Source: CAADGU01 sp035444285 (GTDB taxonomy: Bacteria > Chloroflexota > Anaerolineae > Promineifilales > Promineifilaceae). From it: a stretch of 64,000 nt of DNA. Below the pieces are notes generated by a model. The model was given only the letters and a program-made list of their open reading frames with translations, had not been told where the DNA came from and searched no databases. The stretch covers positions 124,001 to 188,000 of the forward strand of contig DAOMOK010000010.1 of assembly GCA_035444285.1 (NCBI GenBank). Reading direction: 5' to 3'. Each line of letters starts with the position of its first letter. The first letter of the stretch is position 1. Below are positions 1-7,404 of this stretch, one piece after another. The position numbers were made by a program, and so were the translations under genes.

Positions 1-139
1 GCAGGAAAAAGGCGGTGAGCAGCACGGCCGTTTGCCACCCCCGCCGCCGCCACAAAAAAACCGCCACGATCAGCAAGATACAAACCAGGCCAATAGGGTA
101 AATAAAAAGGGGAAGGGTTTTGGAGAGGAAAAAAAACAT
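1..139 (-). CDS. YdcF/ElyC-like membrane protein, N-terminal part (partial)
   Basis: The reverse strand reads from an ATG at 139 off the left edge, giving 46 residues that begin MFFFLSKTLPLF. A hydrophobic transmembrane helix follows, then a basic WRRRGW stop-transfer segment. This start (short MFFxLSK leader, one or two helices, Arg-rich loop) is typical of the DUF218/YdcF-ElyC family of envelope proteins, whose catalytic domain would lie outside the window. No strong ribosome binding site is visible upstream, where a repeat array begins. An ACGGCCGT octamer at 24-31 lies in frame as T-A-V. The family call rests on the N-terminus only, so it is tentative. Confidence 0.45.
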   Translation of the reverse strand, partial: MFFFLSKTLPLFIYPIGLVCILLIVAVFLWRRRGWQTAVLLTAFFL

Positions 140-206
140 GTCGTTATCCGTAAGCCGAAGTCCGAGAGCGGTATCGGTTCACGGATGACGGCTCACGGAT
201 CACGGT
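140..206. repeat. Intergenic repeat array, CGTTATCC / CACGGATGACGG type
   Basis: Word-like 7-8 nt units (GTTATCCGTAAGCCG, then CGGTTCACGGATGACGG, CTCACGGATCACGG) fill the gap between two minus-strand genes. It is the same family as the arrays at 2134-2360, 10268-10330, 10770-10841, 13085-13148, 27755-27815 and 59556-59636. Confidence 0.7.
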
Positions 207-1016
207 TCACCACACTCGCCAGGGTTGGTTCGCCTGCCATGCTTCCTTGAGCGTGATGTAATCTTGTAAGGTTTTCATGGATTGCCAGTAGCCATGATGG
301 CGGTAAAGGCGCAGTTGGTTTTGCGCCATGAGCAAGGGCATAATGTCCGTTTCAAACAAGTCATCGCGGTAGTTTTGACGCAAGATGTCAAGCACGGCCG
401 TCTCAAACAACATAAACCCGCCATTCACCCAATGCGGCAGCAGCGGTTTCTCTTCAAAATGGGTGACACGGCCGTCCGCGCCCGCCTCAATCAGCCCATA
501 CTGCGAATGGCGCTGGATGCCTGTCACCGTCGCCAGCGCCCCATGCCCTTCATGAAAAGCCAGCAGGGCCGCCAGATCAATATCGGCCACCGCTTCGCCA
601 TAGGCCACAAAAAAACGACCGCCGGTTCCCGAACCATCATCCAAATAATCCGCCAGTTTCACCAACCGCGCCCCGCGCCCCGTCTCCAGACCGGTGTCCA
701 CCAGCGTCACCTGCCAGGGGGGATGTTCGTAATCGCCTTGAAACGTGATGTGGGGACGGCCGTTGCCACTTTCCGCATCGGCCAGATGAATGGTCACATC
801 CCGGCTCATCGCCTCATATTCTAAAAAGTAGCGGCGCACCTGGTCGCCCTGGTGGCCCAGCGCCAGAATAAAGCGGTTGTGCCCATACGCCGAAAAGATA
901 CGCATGACGTGCCACAGCAACGGCCGTCCGCCAATATCCACCAGTTCCTTCTTCGTCAGCGTATTGCCCATGCGCGTGCCCTGCCCGCCGCACATGATGA
1001 CTACCGGAATGTTCAT
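207..1016 (-). CDS. Glucose-1-phosphate cytidylyltransferase-like nucleotidyltransferase
   Basis: This 269-aa protein has the RfbF-type sugar-nucleotide fold, which makes CDP-glucose or a related NDP-sugar for surface glycans. The N-terminal nucleotide-binding loop is MCGGQGTRMG. WQVTLVDTG follows near residue 100, VADIDLAALLAFH near 145, and FEEKP plus VNGGFM near 190, ending in the RfbF-like GYWQSMKTLQDYITL. Length is normal (family about 255-260 aa). One oddity: the usual YGDGVADID metal-binding block reads YGEAVADID, so Asp is replaced by Glu and Gly by Ala. No partner such as CDP-glucose dehydratase is in view, so substrate is uncertain. It could belong to a glycan locus left of the window. 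Confidence 0.75.
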   Translation of the reverse strand: MNIPVVIMCGGQGTRMGNTLTKKELVDIGGRPLLWHVMRIFSAYGHNRFILALGHQGDQVRRYFLEYEAMSRDVTIHLADAESGNGRPHITFQGDYEHPPWQVTLVDTGLETGRGARLVKLADYLDDGSGTGGRFFVAYGEAVADIDLAALLAFHEGHGALATVTGIQRHSQYGLIEAGADGRVTHFEEKPLLPHWVNGGFMLFETAVLDILRQNYRDDLFETDIMPLLMAQNQLRLYRHHGYWQSMKTLQDYITLKEAWQANQPWRVW

Positions 1017-1023
1017 AATGAAT

Positions 1024-1084
1024 CAGTGAGCAGTGAGCAGTGAGCAGTTAACCTACTGCTTACTGCTTACCGCTTACTGCTTAC
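1024..1084. repeat. GTGAGCA array and its inverted counterpart
   Basis: Three direct GTGAGCA units are followed by the complementary TGCTTAC units, so the array can fold into a hairpin. The right arm overlaps the 3' end of mtnA and supplies its last codons and its stop (Ser-Lys-Gln-stop). Confidence 0.8.
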
Positions 1085-2129
1085 TTCTCTCCATTTCCAC
1101 CGCTTTGCGTAAATTCAAATCAAACGGCGGGTAAACAATGCCCGCTTCGGTGACAATGCCGGTGACGTAACGATGCGGCGTCACGTCAAAAGCGGGGTTG
1201 CGGGCTGTGATGCCTGCCGGGGCGATGGGCTGGCCCAAGACCGTCAGCACCTCGTCCATCTCTCGTTCTTCGATGGGGATTAAATCGCCGTGCGCCAGTT
1301 CCAGGTCAATGGTGCTGGTAGGCACAACCGGGTAGAAGGGCACGCCATTTTCTTTGGCGATTACCGCCAGTTTATACGTGCCGATTTTGTTAGCCACGTC
1401 ACCATTGGCGGCGGTGCGGTCTGACCCCACCAGGACGATGTTCACCTGCCCGGTGCGCATAAAATGACCGGCGGCATTGTCGGCAATCAGGTCAAAGGAA
1501 ATGCCGCGCTGCTGCAATTCCCAGGCGGTCAGCAGCGCCCCTTGCAAGCGCGGGCGGGTCTCATCTACCAGCACATGAATCTTCTTCCCCTGCTCATGGG
1601 CGGCAAAAATGACGCCCAGGGCCGTACCCCAATCCACCGTCGCCAGCGCCCCGGTATTACAGTGATGCAAAATGGTGTCGCCATCCCGAATTAGTTCCGC
1701 GCCGTGGAAGCCCATGCGCCGGTTCAGGGCCACATCTTCGTCGGCAATACGCTGCGCCTCGTCCAACACGGCCGTACACCCCTCAACCACCGTCATCGCT
1801 GCACCGCTATTGGCTATGCGCAAAATGCGCTGCACCGCCCAGGCCAGGTTCACGGCCGTGGGCCGGGCCGCATTCAATACCTGCCCTGCCGCCGCCAGGT
1901 CCGCCCGCCAATCAGCCAGGTTGTTCGCCCGGCTTTGCTGCGCCGCCAATGCCATGCCAAACGCCGCCGCTGCGCCAATGGCTGGCGCACCGCGCACCAC
2001 CATCGCCGTAATCGCTTCGGCCACCGCCCGGTAATCGGCATATTCGGCAATGACCAGTTCAAACGGCAGCCACCGCTGGTCAATCATCTTCATGGTGTTG
2101 TGGTCAGAATCCCAAAATACAGTACGCAT
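1074..2129 (-). CDS. mtnA: S-methyl-5-thioribose-1-phosphate isomerase
   Basis: MtnA of the methionine salvage pathway converts 5-methylthioribose-1-phosphate to 5-methylthioribulose-1-phosphate in the cytoplasm. The 351-aa length is normal. Diagnostic blocks are RGAPAIGAAAAFGMALA near residue 46, CNTGALATVDWGTALG near 160 with the catalytic Cys, and VGSDRTAANGDVANKIGTY near 240 with the catalytic Asp. The eIF2B-alpha-like C-terminus FDVTPHRYVTGIVTE follows. Other salvage genes are not adjacent. The last three codons and the stop fall in the GTGAGCA/TGCTTAC repeat, so the native C-terminus may have been trimmed or extended by the repeat. Confidence 0.93.
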   Translation of the reverse strand: MRTVFWDSDHNTMKMIDQRWLPFELVIAEYADYRAVAEAITAMVVRGAPAIGAAAAFGMALAAQQSRANNLADWRADLAAAGQVLNAARPTAVNLAWAVQRILRIANSGAAMTVVEGCTAVLDEAQRIADEDVALNRRMGFHGAELIRDGDTILHHCNTGALATVDWGTALGVIFAAHEQGKKIHVLVDETRPRLQGALLTAWELQQRGISFDLIADNAAGHFMRTGQVNIVLVGSDRTAANGDVANKIGTYKLAVIAKENGVPFYPVVPTSTIDLELAHGDLIPIEEREMDEVLTVLGQPIAPAGITARNPAFDVTPHRYVTGIVTEAGIVYPPFDLNLRKAVEMERSKQ

Positions 2130-2133
2130 GTTT

Positions 2134-2216
2134 ACTCCGTTATCTGTAATCCGTGATCCGTTATCCGAAGTCCGATTACAGAAGACGGATTACCGATTAC
2201 GGGTTACGAAACCGGG
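2134..2216. repeat. CCGTAATC/GATTACGG intergenic array
   Basis: TCCGTTATCTGTAATCCG and related units are followed by inverted GATTACGG units, so the array is hairpin-prone. It lies between the divergent genes mtnA and yvcK. Confidence 0.8.
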
Positions 2217-2257
2217 CGCGATCATAACACAGCGCCATGAGCACTGCCACAGATAGC

Positions 2258-2360
2258 GTGATGCGTGACGAGTGATGCGTGATGCGTGAACCGTTATCCG
2301 ATTACCGATTACGGATCACGGATTACGGATTACCGATTACCGATTACCGATTACCGTTCT
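2258..2360. repeat. GTGATGC and CGATTACCGATTACGG array
   Basis: The array starts with GTGATGCGTGA-type units and passes into tandem 7-mers of the CCGATTA/CGGATTA type. It sits in the 5' region of yvcK and lengthens the open frame upstream of the probable true start. Confidence 0.8.
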
Positions 2361-2380
2361 CATTTGTTATCATCCCGCCA

Positions 2381-3700
2381 ATGATACGTAACCCATTTCG
2401 GCGGTTTATTTTTGTTTCCAGCAGCCGTTGGCTCATACCGGGTATTGGCATTAAGCGGTGGTTGTCGGTCATGGGCGTGGGCACGGCCGTGATTGGCATG
2501 GGTCTGGGCATATTGCTGGCGACGGCAAAGGAGCATGACTGGCTGCCCACGGCCGTGTACGAAGCCCTGACGCTGCAAATCCTCCCCCTGCCCCTGCGTG
2601 TCCTGACTGCCTTTGTTATCGGTGGCCTGCTCATCATCATCAGTGTCCTCAGAATTGGCCGTAATCTGGTAGCCCCCTTTTCGCCAGCCCATATTGATGT
2701 GGCCGAAACGGTGTATCACTACAGCCGCCGCCAGCGCGGGCCGCATATTGTGGCTATTGGCGGCGGCACCGGCATGCCCAGTTTGCTGCGTGGCCTGAAA
2801 GAGCATACGGCCAACATCACCGCCATCGTGACGGTGGCCGACGATGGCGGCAGCAGTGGGCGGCTGCGGCGCGAATTGGGGGTACTGCCGCCCGGTGACT
2901 TCCGCAATAACATCGCGGCGTTAGCGCGGGACGAAGCGTTGATGACCCAGGTGTTGCAATACCGGTTTGGCAAAACAATTGACGAGAATGGCACTGCGGC
3001 CAACGGCCGTAGCCATCTGCAAGGGCACGCTTTTGGCAATCTGCTGCTGGCAGCGCTGACGGGCATCACCGGCAGTTTTGATGAGGCGTTGTTGGCGGCG
3101 CAGCAGGTGTTAGCCATTCGTGGGCGGGTGCTGCCTTCGACGCTGGCTAACGTCACCCTGACAGCCGATGTTTTAGTGGCCGAGGGCACGGTACAGCAGG
3201 TGTCGGGAGAGTCGGCCATTCCAGAGGCGCACGGCCGTGTCCAGCGCGTCTACCTGGAACCGGCCCATGTCAATGCATACCCCCCAGCGCTGCAAGCCAT
3301 CCTGCAGGCCGACCTGATCGTCATGGGGCCGGGCAGCCTGTATACCAGCATCCTGCCCAATTTGTTGGTACCAGACCTGGCGGCAGCCCTACAGCACACC
3401 CGCGCCCGCAAAGTGTATGTGTGCAACCTTGCCATCCAGCCCGGAGAGACGGATAATTACAGTGTGGCCGATCATGTCGGCGCTCTGTTAGCACATATTC
3501 CCACCGGCTGTATAGATGTGGTATTAGCCAACAACAATCTGTCTGTTCCCCCGGAAACGGGCGGCGGCCATACCATCTTCGTGCAGCCTGACCCACCCAC
3601 CCACATCCCCATGATCCTGGCCGACCTGGTAGACGAAGCCCGGCCATGGCGGCACGACAGCGCCAAATTAGCGCAAGCGGTGATGAATTGTCTGGCTTGA
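2381..3700 (+). CDS. yvcK: YvcK/CofD-like gluconeogenesis factor with N-terminal membrane segments
   Basis: The start is put at ATG 2381 because the frame upstream is repeat-encoded. The protein is about 439 aa. Two hydrophobic segments (about residues 20-50 and 75-98) precede the YvcK/CofD-like domain. That domain has the Gly-rich loop GGGTGMPSLLRGLK, then VADDGGSSGRLR and PPGDFRNN, then GPGSLYTSILPN. Such proteins bind UDP-GlcNAc-type ligands and are needed for growth on gluconeogenic carbon sources and for cell-wall homeostasis in Firmicutes. The membrane extension is found in part of the family. Downstream is gap, also in central carbon metabolism, though separated by a repeat. Two ACGGCCGT octamers encode Thr-Ala-Val near the N-terminus. 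Confidence 0.85.
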   Translation: MIRNPFRRFIFVSSSRWLIPGIGIKRWLSVMGVGTAVIGMGLGILLATAKEHDWLPTAVYEALTLQILPLPLRVLTAFVIGGLLIIISVLRIGRNLVAPFSPAHIDVAETVYHYSRRQRGPHIVAIGGGTGMPSLLRGLKEHTANITAIVTVADDGGSSGRLRRELGVLPPGDFRNNIAALARDEALMTQVLQYRFGKTIDENGTAANGRSHLQGHAFGNLLLAALTGITGSFDEALLAAQQVLAIRGRVLPSTLANVTLTADVLVAEGTVQQVSGESAIPEAHGRVQRVYLEPAHVNAYPPALQAILQADLIVMGPGSLYTSILPNLLVPDLAAALQHTRARKVYVCNLAIQPGETDNYSVADHVGALLAHIPTGCIDVVLANNNLSVPPETGGGHTIFVQPDPPTHIPMILADLVDEARPWRHDSAKLAQAVMNCLA

Positions 3701-3751
3701 CCATGACATCCGGCATTGGCAAGCGCCAATTGTGGGCGATAATTATTAGTT

Positions 3752-3802
3752 GACGAGAGATTAGCGATTGGAGATTAGAGATGGCTCAATCTCCAATTCC
3801 AA
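3752..3802. repeat. GGAGATTAGAGATTGG-type array
   Basis: Units GAGATTAGCGATTGGAGATTAGAG are followed by the inverted CAATCTCCAATTCC. This family recurs at 22674-22735, 23537-23597, 24538-24590, 30655-30690 and 56868-56945. It forms the untranslated leader of gap. Confidence 0.8.
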
Positions 3803-3818
3803 AAAAAGGAGAGTTTCG

Positions 3819-4817
3819 ATGACAATAAAAATAGGTATTAACGGTTTCGGTCGCATTGGCCGTCTGGTTTTCCGCCGCGCGCAAGAGATTGAAGGCTTTG
3901 AGGTGGTGGGTATCAATGATTTGATTGATGTGAACTACATCGCCTACATGCTGCAATATGATTCCACACACGGCAAGTTTAAGGGCACAGTAGCCGTTGA
4001 AGATGGCAAACTGGTCGTCAACGGCAAGGCCATCCGCGTCACTGCCGAAAAAGACCCCAAGAATTTGAAGTGGGATGAAGTAGGGGCGGAATATGTTCTG
4101 GAATCTACCGGCCTCTTCCTGACAGATGAGAAAGCCCGCGCCCACATTGAAGCTGGCGCTAAGCGGGTGGTGTTATCTGCACCTTCCAAAGACAGCACGC
4201 CCATGTTCGTCATGGGCGTCAACCACAAAACGTATACCGGGCAAGACATTGTGTCCAATGCTTCCTGCACCACCAACTGCCTGGCCCCCCTGGCGAAAGT
4301 GCTGAATGACAGTTTTGGCATCAAGGACGGTTTAATGACCACTGTACACGCCGTCACCGCTACCCAGAAAACGGTGGATGCGCCATCGTCCAAAGATTGG
4401 CGCGGCGGGCGCGGCGCGGGCCAAAACATTATCCCCTCCTCCACCGGCGCGGCGAAGGCGGTGGGCAAGGTGATTCCGGAGTTAAACGGCCGTCTCACCG
4501 GCATGTCTTTCCGCGTGCCCACCCCCAACGTCTCCGTGGTTGACCTGACGGTGAACCTGGCTACGCCCGCCACCTATGACCAGATCAAAGCGGCTATGAA
4601 GTCAGCCTCGGAAGGCGAATTGAAGGGGATTTTGGGTTACACCGAAGATGCCGTCGTTTCCACCGACTTCCTCGGCGAAGTCTGCACCTCTGTTTTTGAC
4701 GCCGGCGCCGGTATCGCTCTCACCGATACATTCGTGAAGGTCGTGGCCTGGTATGACAATGAATGGGGCTACTCCTGCAAGTGCCTGGATTTGATTCAAC
4801 ACATGGCGACGGTGTAA
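3819..4817 (+). CDS. gap: Glyceraldehyde-3-phosphate dehydrogenase
   Basis: ATG 3819 is chosen over the longer frame because AAAGGAGAG stands just upstream and the protein then begins with the classical MTIKIGINGFGRIGRL. The enzyme (332 aa) oxidises glyceraldehyde-3-phosphate with NAD(P) and phosphate in glycolysis/gluconeogenesis. The active-site block NASCTTNCLAPLAK, the HAVTATQKTVDAPSSKDWRGG loop and the C-terminal AWYDNEWGYS are intact. It stands downstream of yvcK with a repeat between them. It could in principle take the glyceraldehyde-3-phosphate released by the DeoC pathway encoded 6 kb away, but nothing in the sequence links the two genes. Confidence 0.96.
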   Translation: MTIKIGINGFGRIGRLVFRRAQEIEGFEVVGINDLIDVNYIAYMLQYDSTHGKFKGTVAVEDGKLVVNGKAIRVTAEKDPKNLKWDEVGAEYVLESTGLFLTDEKARAHIEAGAKRVVLSAPSKDSTPMFVMGVNHKTYTGQDIVSNASCTTNCLAPLAKVLNDSFGIKDGLMTTVHAVTATQKTVDAPSSKDWRGGRGAGQNIIPSSTGAAKAVGKVIPELNGRLTGMSFRVPTPNVSVVDLTVNLATPATYDQIKAAMKSASEGELKGILGYTEDAVVSTDFLGEVCTSVFDAGAGIALTDTFVKVVAWYDNEWGYSCKCLDLIQHMATV

Positions 4818-4838
4818 ACGGCCGTCGGCTCTAAAATA

Positions 4839-4895
4839 AGTTTGTAGTAGGCACTTTAGTGCCGTCTGGCGGCGATAAATCGCCTACTACAAACT
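4839..4895. repeat. GTAGTAGGC inverted repeat with two internal palindromes
   Basis: A 14-bp stem AGTTTGTAGTAGGC / GCCTACTACAAACT encloses two short self-complementary hairpins, GCACTTTAGTGC and GGCGATAAATCGCC. This gives a branched, cruciform-like element. It is related to 12719-12770, 18176-18230 and 21679-21712 and lies directly upstream of the MazG-like gene. Confidence 0.85.
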
Positions 4896-4903
4896 TTTCA
4901 ATC

Positions 4904-5209
4904 ATGGAACTGAAACAACTCGAAACCCTGATGCACCAATTTGTGGGCAGCAAGGGTTGGTACGAACCCGATTCCCCCAAACCACAAACGCCGCGTAATT
5001 TAGCCGCTTCATTGGCCATTGAGGCGGCTGAAGTGTTGGAACATTTCCAGTGGCGGGCGGAAACCGCCGATCCGGAAGAACTAGCCGGGGAATTGGCAGA
5101 CGTGGCGCTCTATTTGCTTCAGTTAGCCAGCGTGACCGGCATTGACCTGGAACAGGCGATTTTGGATAAGTTAGCCCTTAACCAGACGAGAGATTGGCCC
5201 GTTCCATGA
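4904..5209 (+). CDS. MazG-like nucleotide pyrophosphohydrolase
   Basis: This small all-alpha NTP pyrophosphohydrolase is 101 aa from ATG 4904. The MazG/dCTPase-like core is visible in SLAIEAAEVLEHFQW near residue 40 and ELADVALYLLQLA near residue 68, which carry the acidic metal-binding residues. Such enzymes remove non-canonical NTPs. The longer frame upstream is repeat-derived. The stop codon overlaps the ATG of the downstream phosphoesterase (ATGA), so translation of the two is probably coupled. The exact substrate cannot be read from the sequence. Confidence 0.8.
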   Translation: MELKQLETLMHQFVGSKGWYEPDSPKPQTPRNLAASLAIEAAEVLEHFQWRAETADPEELAGELADVALYLLQLASVTGIDLEQAILDKLALNQTRDWPVP

Positions 5210-5841
5210 AGATTTTGGCGGTCAGTGACCGGGTGATGGATCAGCTGTATTGCGCCGATGTGCGTCAGAAGTATCCGGGCATTGACTTGATTGTAGGTTG
5301 TGGGGATTTGCCATTTTATTACCTGGAATTTCTCATTTCGGCGCTGGATAGGCGGCTGGTGTATGTACGGGGGAACCATGACAAAGGGCCACAATATACG
5401 GCAGACGGCCGTCGCCTGACCTATGTGGAGGGCGGTTCAGACATTCACGCCCGCTGTGTGGAACGGGAGGGGCTGCTCATTGCCGGGTTGGAAGGTTCCA
5501 TGCGTTACCGGCCCAACGCCCCCTATATGTACACCGAAACGGAAATGCGCATGGTCGTCGCCGGGATGCTGCCTAAGTTGCTGCGGAATAAGGTAAAGTA
5601 CGGCCGTTACCTGGACATCCTCATCACCCATTCCCCCCCCTTTGGCATTCACGATAAACTGGATATTCCCCACACCGGCTTCAAAATTTTCCTCAACTTC
5701 ATGCAGTGGTTCCGCCCCAAATACCTGCTGCACGGGCATATCCACATTTACCGGCAAGACACCCCGCGCGTTACCCGTTATCTGGACACTACCGTTATCA
5801 ATGTTTACCCTTACTTTGTGCTGGATGAGGCAACAGGTTGA
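5206..5841 (+). CDS. Calcineurin-like metallophosphoesterase
   Basis: This 211-aa protein starts at ATG 5206, overlapping the MazG-like stop by four bases. The metallophosphoesterase motifs occur in order: SDR in place of the usual DxH near residue 6, CGDLPFYYL near 34, GNHD near 58, HSPPFG near 143 and HGHIHIY near 181. These bind two metals. The first motif is degenerate, since SDRVMD has no DxH. Coupling to a MazG-type enzyme suggests a nucleotide-cleaning or signalling role, but the substrate is unknown. A stem-loop at 5840-5871 follows the stop. Confidence 0.78.
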   Translation: MKILAVSDRVMDQLYCADVRQKYPGIDLIVGCGDLPFYYLEFLISALDRRLVYVRGNHDKGPQYTADGRRLTYVEGGSDIHARCVEREGLLIAGLEGSMRYRPNAPYMYTETEMRMVVAGMLPKLLRNKVKYGRYLDILITHSPPFGIHDKLDIPHTGFKIFLNFMQWFRPKYLLHGHIHIYRQDTPRVTRYLDTTVINVYPYFVLDEATG

Positions 5842-5871
5842 AGATAGTGGCCGGTAGCGGTCACTATCTTC
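5840..5871 (+). terminator. Stem-loop after the phosphoesterase gene
   Basis: GAAGATAGTG pairs with CACTATCTTC around a GC-rich loop, starting at the stop codon. No T-tract follows, so it may stabilise or pause the transcript rather than terminate it. Confidence 0.45.
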
Positions 5872-5883
5872 AGGTCAACTATC

Positions 5884-7014
5884 ATGCAAAACTGGCGTGT
5901 GATGGGCCGTATTGCGCTCAAAGCGGCTTTGTTGTTGGTGGTGGTAAATGTGCTGTTTGCCCTGGTATGGCCCAAAACATCTTCGGGTTCGCTGCCCACC
6001 TCTCTCGGCTCTCTTTCCCTTTATAACCACCTTTTCCCCGGTCGAGAACGGCTGCCCTACGGCGAAAATCCGGCCGAAAGCTATAACCTCAGCCTGAACA
6101 GCCTGCCCGCTTTATTTGCCAGCCACAAGCTGCACCGGCCCAAAGCTGCCGATGAATTTCGGGTCATTTTGCTGGGCGATTCGGGCATTTGGGGTTGGTT
6201 TTTGCAGAATGATGAAACGTTGGCCGGGCAGTTGAATGCGATGGCATTGGAGACGGCCGACGGCCGTCACATCACCGTTTACAACCTCGGCTACCCCATT
6301 ATGTCCTTGAGCAAAGATTTACTGCTGCTAGACGAAGCCATGCGGTATGATCCCGACCTGATCCTCTGGCCTGTTACACTCGAATCGTTTGCGCCGCTGA
6401 AACAACTCAACCACCCCGTTCTGCAACACAACCCGGCGCGGCTGCGCCCACTCATCACTGCCTATGATCTGAACCTGGATGCCCATGATCCCCGTTTTGT
6501 GGAACCAGACTTGTGGCAAAGCAGCCTCATCGGCCAGCGGCGCGCCCTGGCGGATTGGCTGCGTTTGCAGCAGGTGGGCGTAGCCTGGGCCGCCACCGGC
6601 ATTGACCAGGCCATCCCGGCGGAAATCCCGCTGCGCCAGTCCGATTTTACCGCCGATGTAAGCTGGCAAACCTTTGCCGCGGAAACGACGCTAACGACCG
6701 CTGATCTGGCGTTTGACGTGCTAATGGCCGGCATGGAACGGGCCGGAGATGTGCCGATGCTGATCATCAACGAACCAATTTTTATCAGTGAGGGGGAAAA
6801 CAGCCACCTGCGCTATAACCTGTGGTATTCACGCTGGGCATATGATCAATACCGGGAATTGTTGGCGGACATGATGCGGGCGGCGGAACGGCCGTACCTG
6901 GACTTATGGGACGCTGTTCCTCCCGGCGAATTTACCGACAGCCCGGTACACCTGACGCCCACCGGCACGGCCGTGTTTGCCAACCGCTTGAAGGAAACTC
7001 TTAGGGATGAGTAG
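5884..7014 (+). CDS. Membrane-anchored SGNH-hydrolase-like protein
   Basis: The protein is 376 aa. A single N-terminal hydrophobic helix (about residues 12-27) anchors or exports it. Near residue 95 RVILLGDSGIWGWFL carries the GDS block of SGNH/GDSL hydrolases. DLWDAVPPGEFTDSPVHLTP near the C-terminus could supply the Asp/His pair. Proteins of this layout resemble AlgX/DltD-type or acyl-transfer SGNH proteins of the envelope, but I do not recognise the family precisely. No sugar or lipid gene is immediately adjacent. The function (esterase or acyl transfer on a glycan) is an inference from the fold. Confidence 0.6.
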   Translation: MQNWRVMGRIALKAALLLVVVNVLFALVWPKTSSGSLPTSLGSLSLYNHLFPGRERLPYGENPAESYNLSLNSLPALFASHKLHRPKAADEFRVILLGDSGIWGWFLQNDETLAGQLNAMALETADGRHITVYNLGYPIMSLSKDLLLLDEAMRYDPDLILWPVTLESFAPLKQLNHPVLQHNPARLRPLITAYDLNLDAHDPRFVEPDLWQSSLIGQRRALADWLRLQQVGVAWAATGIDQAIPAEIPLRQSDFTADVSWQTFAAETTLTTADLAFDVLMAGMERAGDVPMLIINEPIFISEGENSHLRYNLWYSRWAYDQYRELLADMMRAAERPYLDLWDAVPPGEFTDSPVHLTPTGTAVFANRLKETLRDE

Positions 7015-7404
7015 TGTCAGGCAAAGGGCTGTACTACTCTGGTTGACCAAAATGGTCTTGCCCCTTGCCTGATACTCCTGGTTCAAAGGTTCAGGCTTTT
7101 TGTTGACAAAGTCTGGCAGGTTTTGTATCTTTACGCCACGATGAAGAAATATACCCTTTTCGCTCCCGTCCCTAGTGGCCCCGTTGTCCAGACAACGGGG
7201 CGTTGGCGCGTGATATATAGGTGATCGAGACATCCGATTTTTCCAAAAAATCGGATGTCTTCAAACGATAAGTCACGCCCCGTGTTGGTTTTCCACACGG
7301 GGCGTTTTTATATCTGGTAGGGGTGAGGCAGGCGGGCAAAACATAAGAGGGAACAGACAAATCATATCTCGCCTGCCTCACCCTTACACCGAGGAGACCA
7401 AAAA
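7015..7404 (+). promoter_or_regulatory. Hairpin-rich leader upstream of proS
   Basis: This 390-nt gap without a gene contains at least five stem-loops on the plus strand. They are 7017-7072 (TCAGGCAAAGGG with CCCCTTGCCTGA), 7178-7201 (GCCCCGTTGTC arms), 7229-7259 (GACATCCGATTTTT arms), the terminator at 7274-7309, and 7321-7383 (GGGTGAGGCAGGCG with CGCCTGCCTCACCC). I searched by eye for a T-box sequence and did not find one. It could be a novel leader or stacked repeat elements. Confidence 0.5.
7274..7309 (+). terminator. Rho-independent terminator in the proS leader
   Basis: CACGCCCCGTGT pairs with ACACGGGGCGT around a TGG-TTTTCC loop and is followed by TTTTTA. It lies about 95 nt upstream of the proS start and either ends the upstream transcript or acts as an attenuator. 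Confidence 0.7.

Noticed and set aside
2258..2360. CRISPR-like array
   Set aside because: The units are 7-8-mers without spacers and belong to a dispersed intergenic repeat family; no cas genes are present.
7015..7404. T-box riboswitch upstream of proS
   Set aside because: The conserved AGGGTGG(A/U)ACCGCG-type sequence and a specifier loop were not found by eye.
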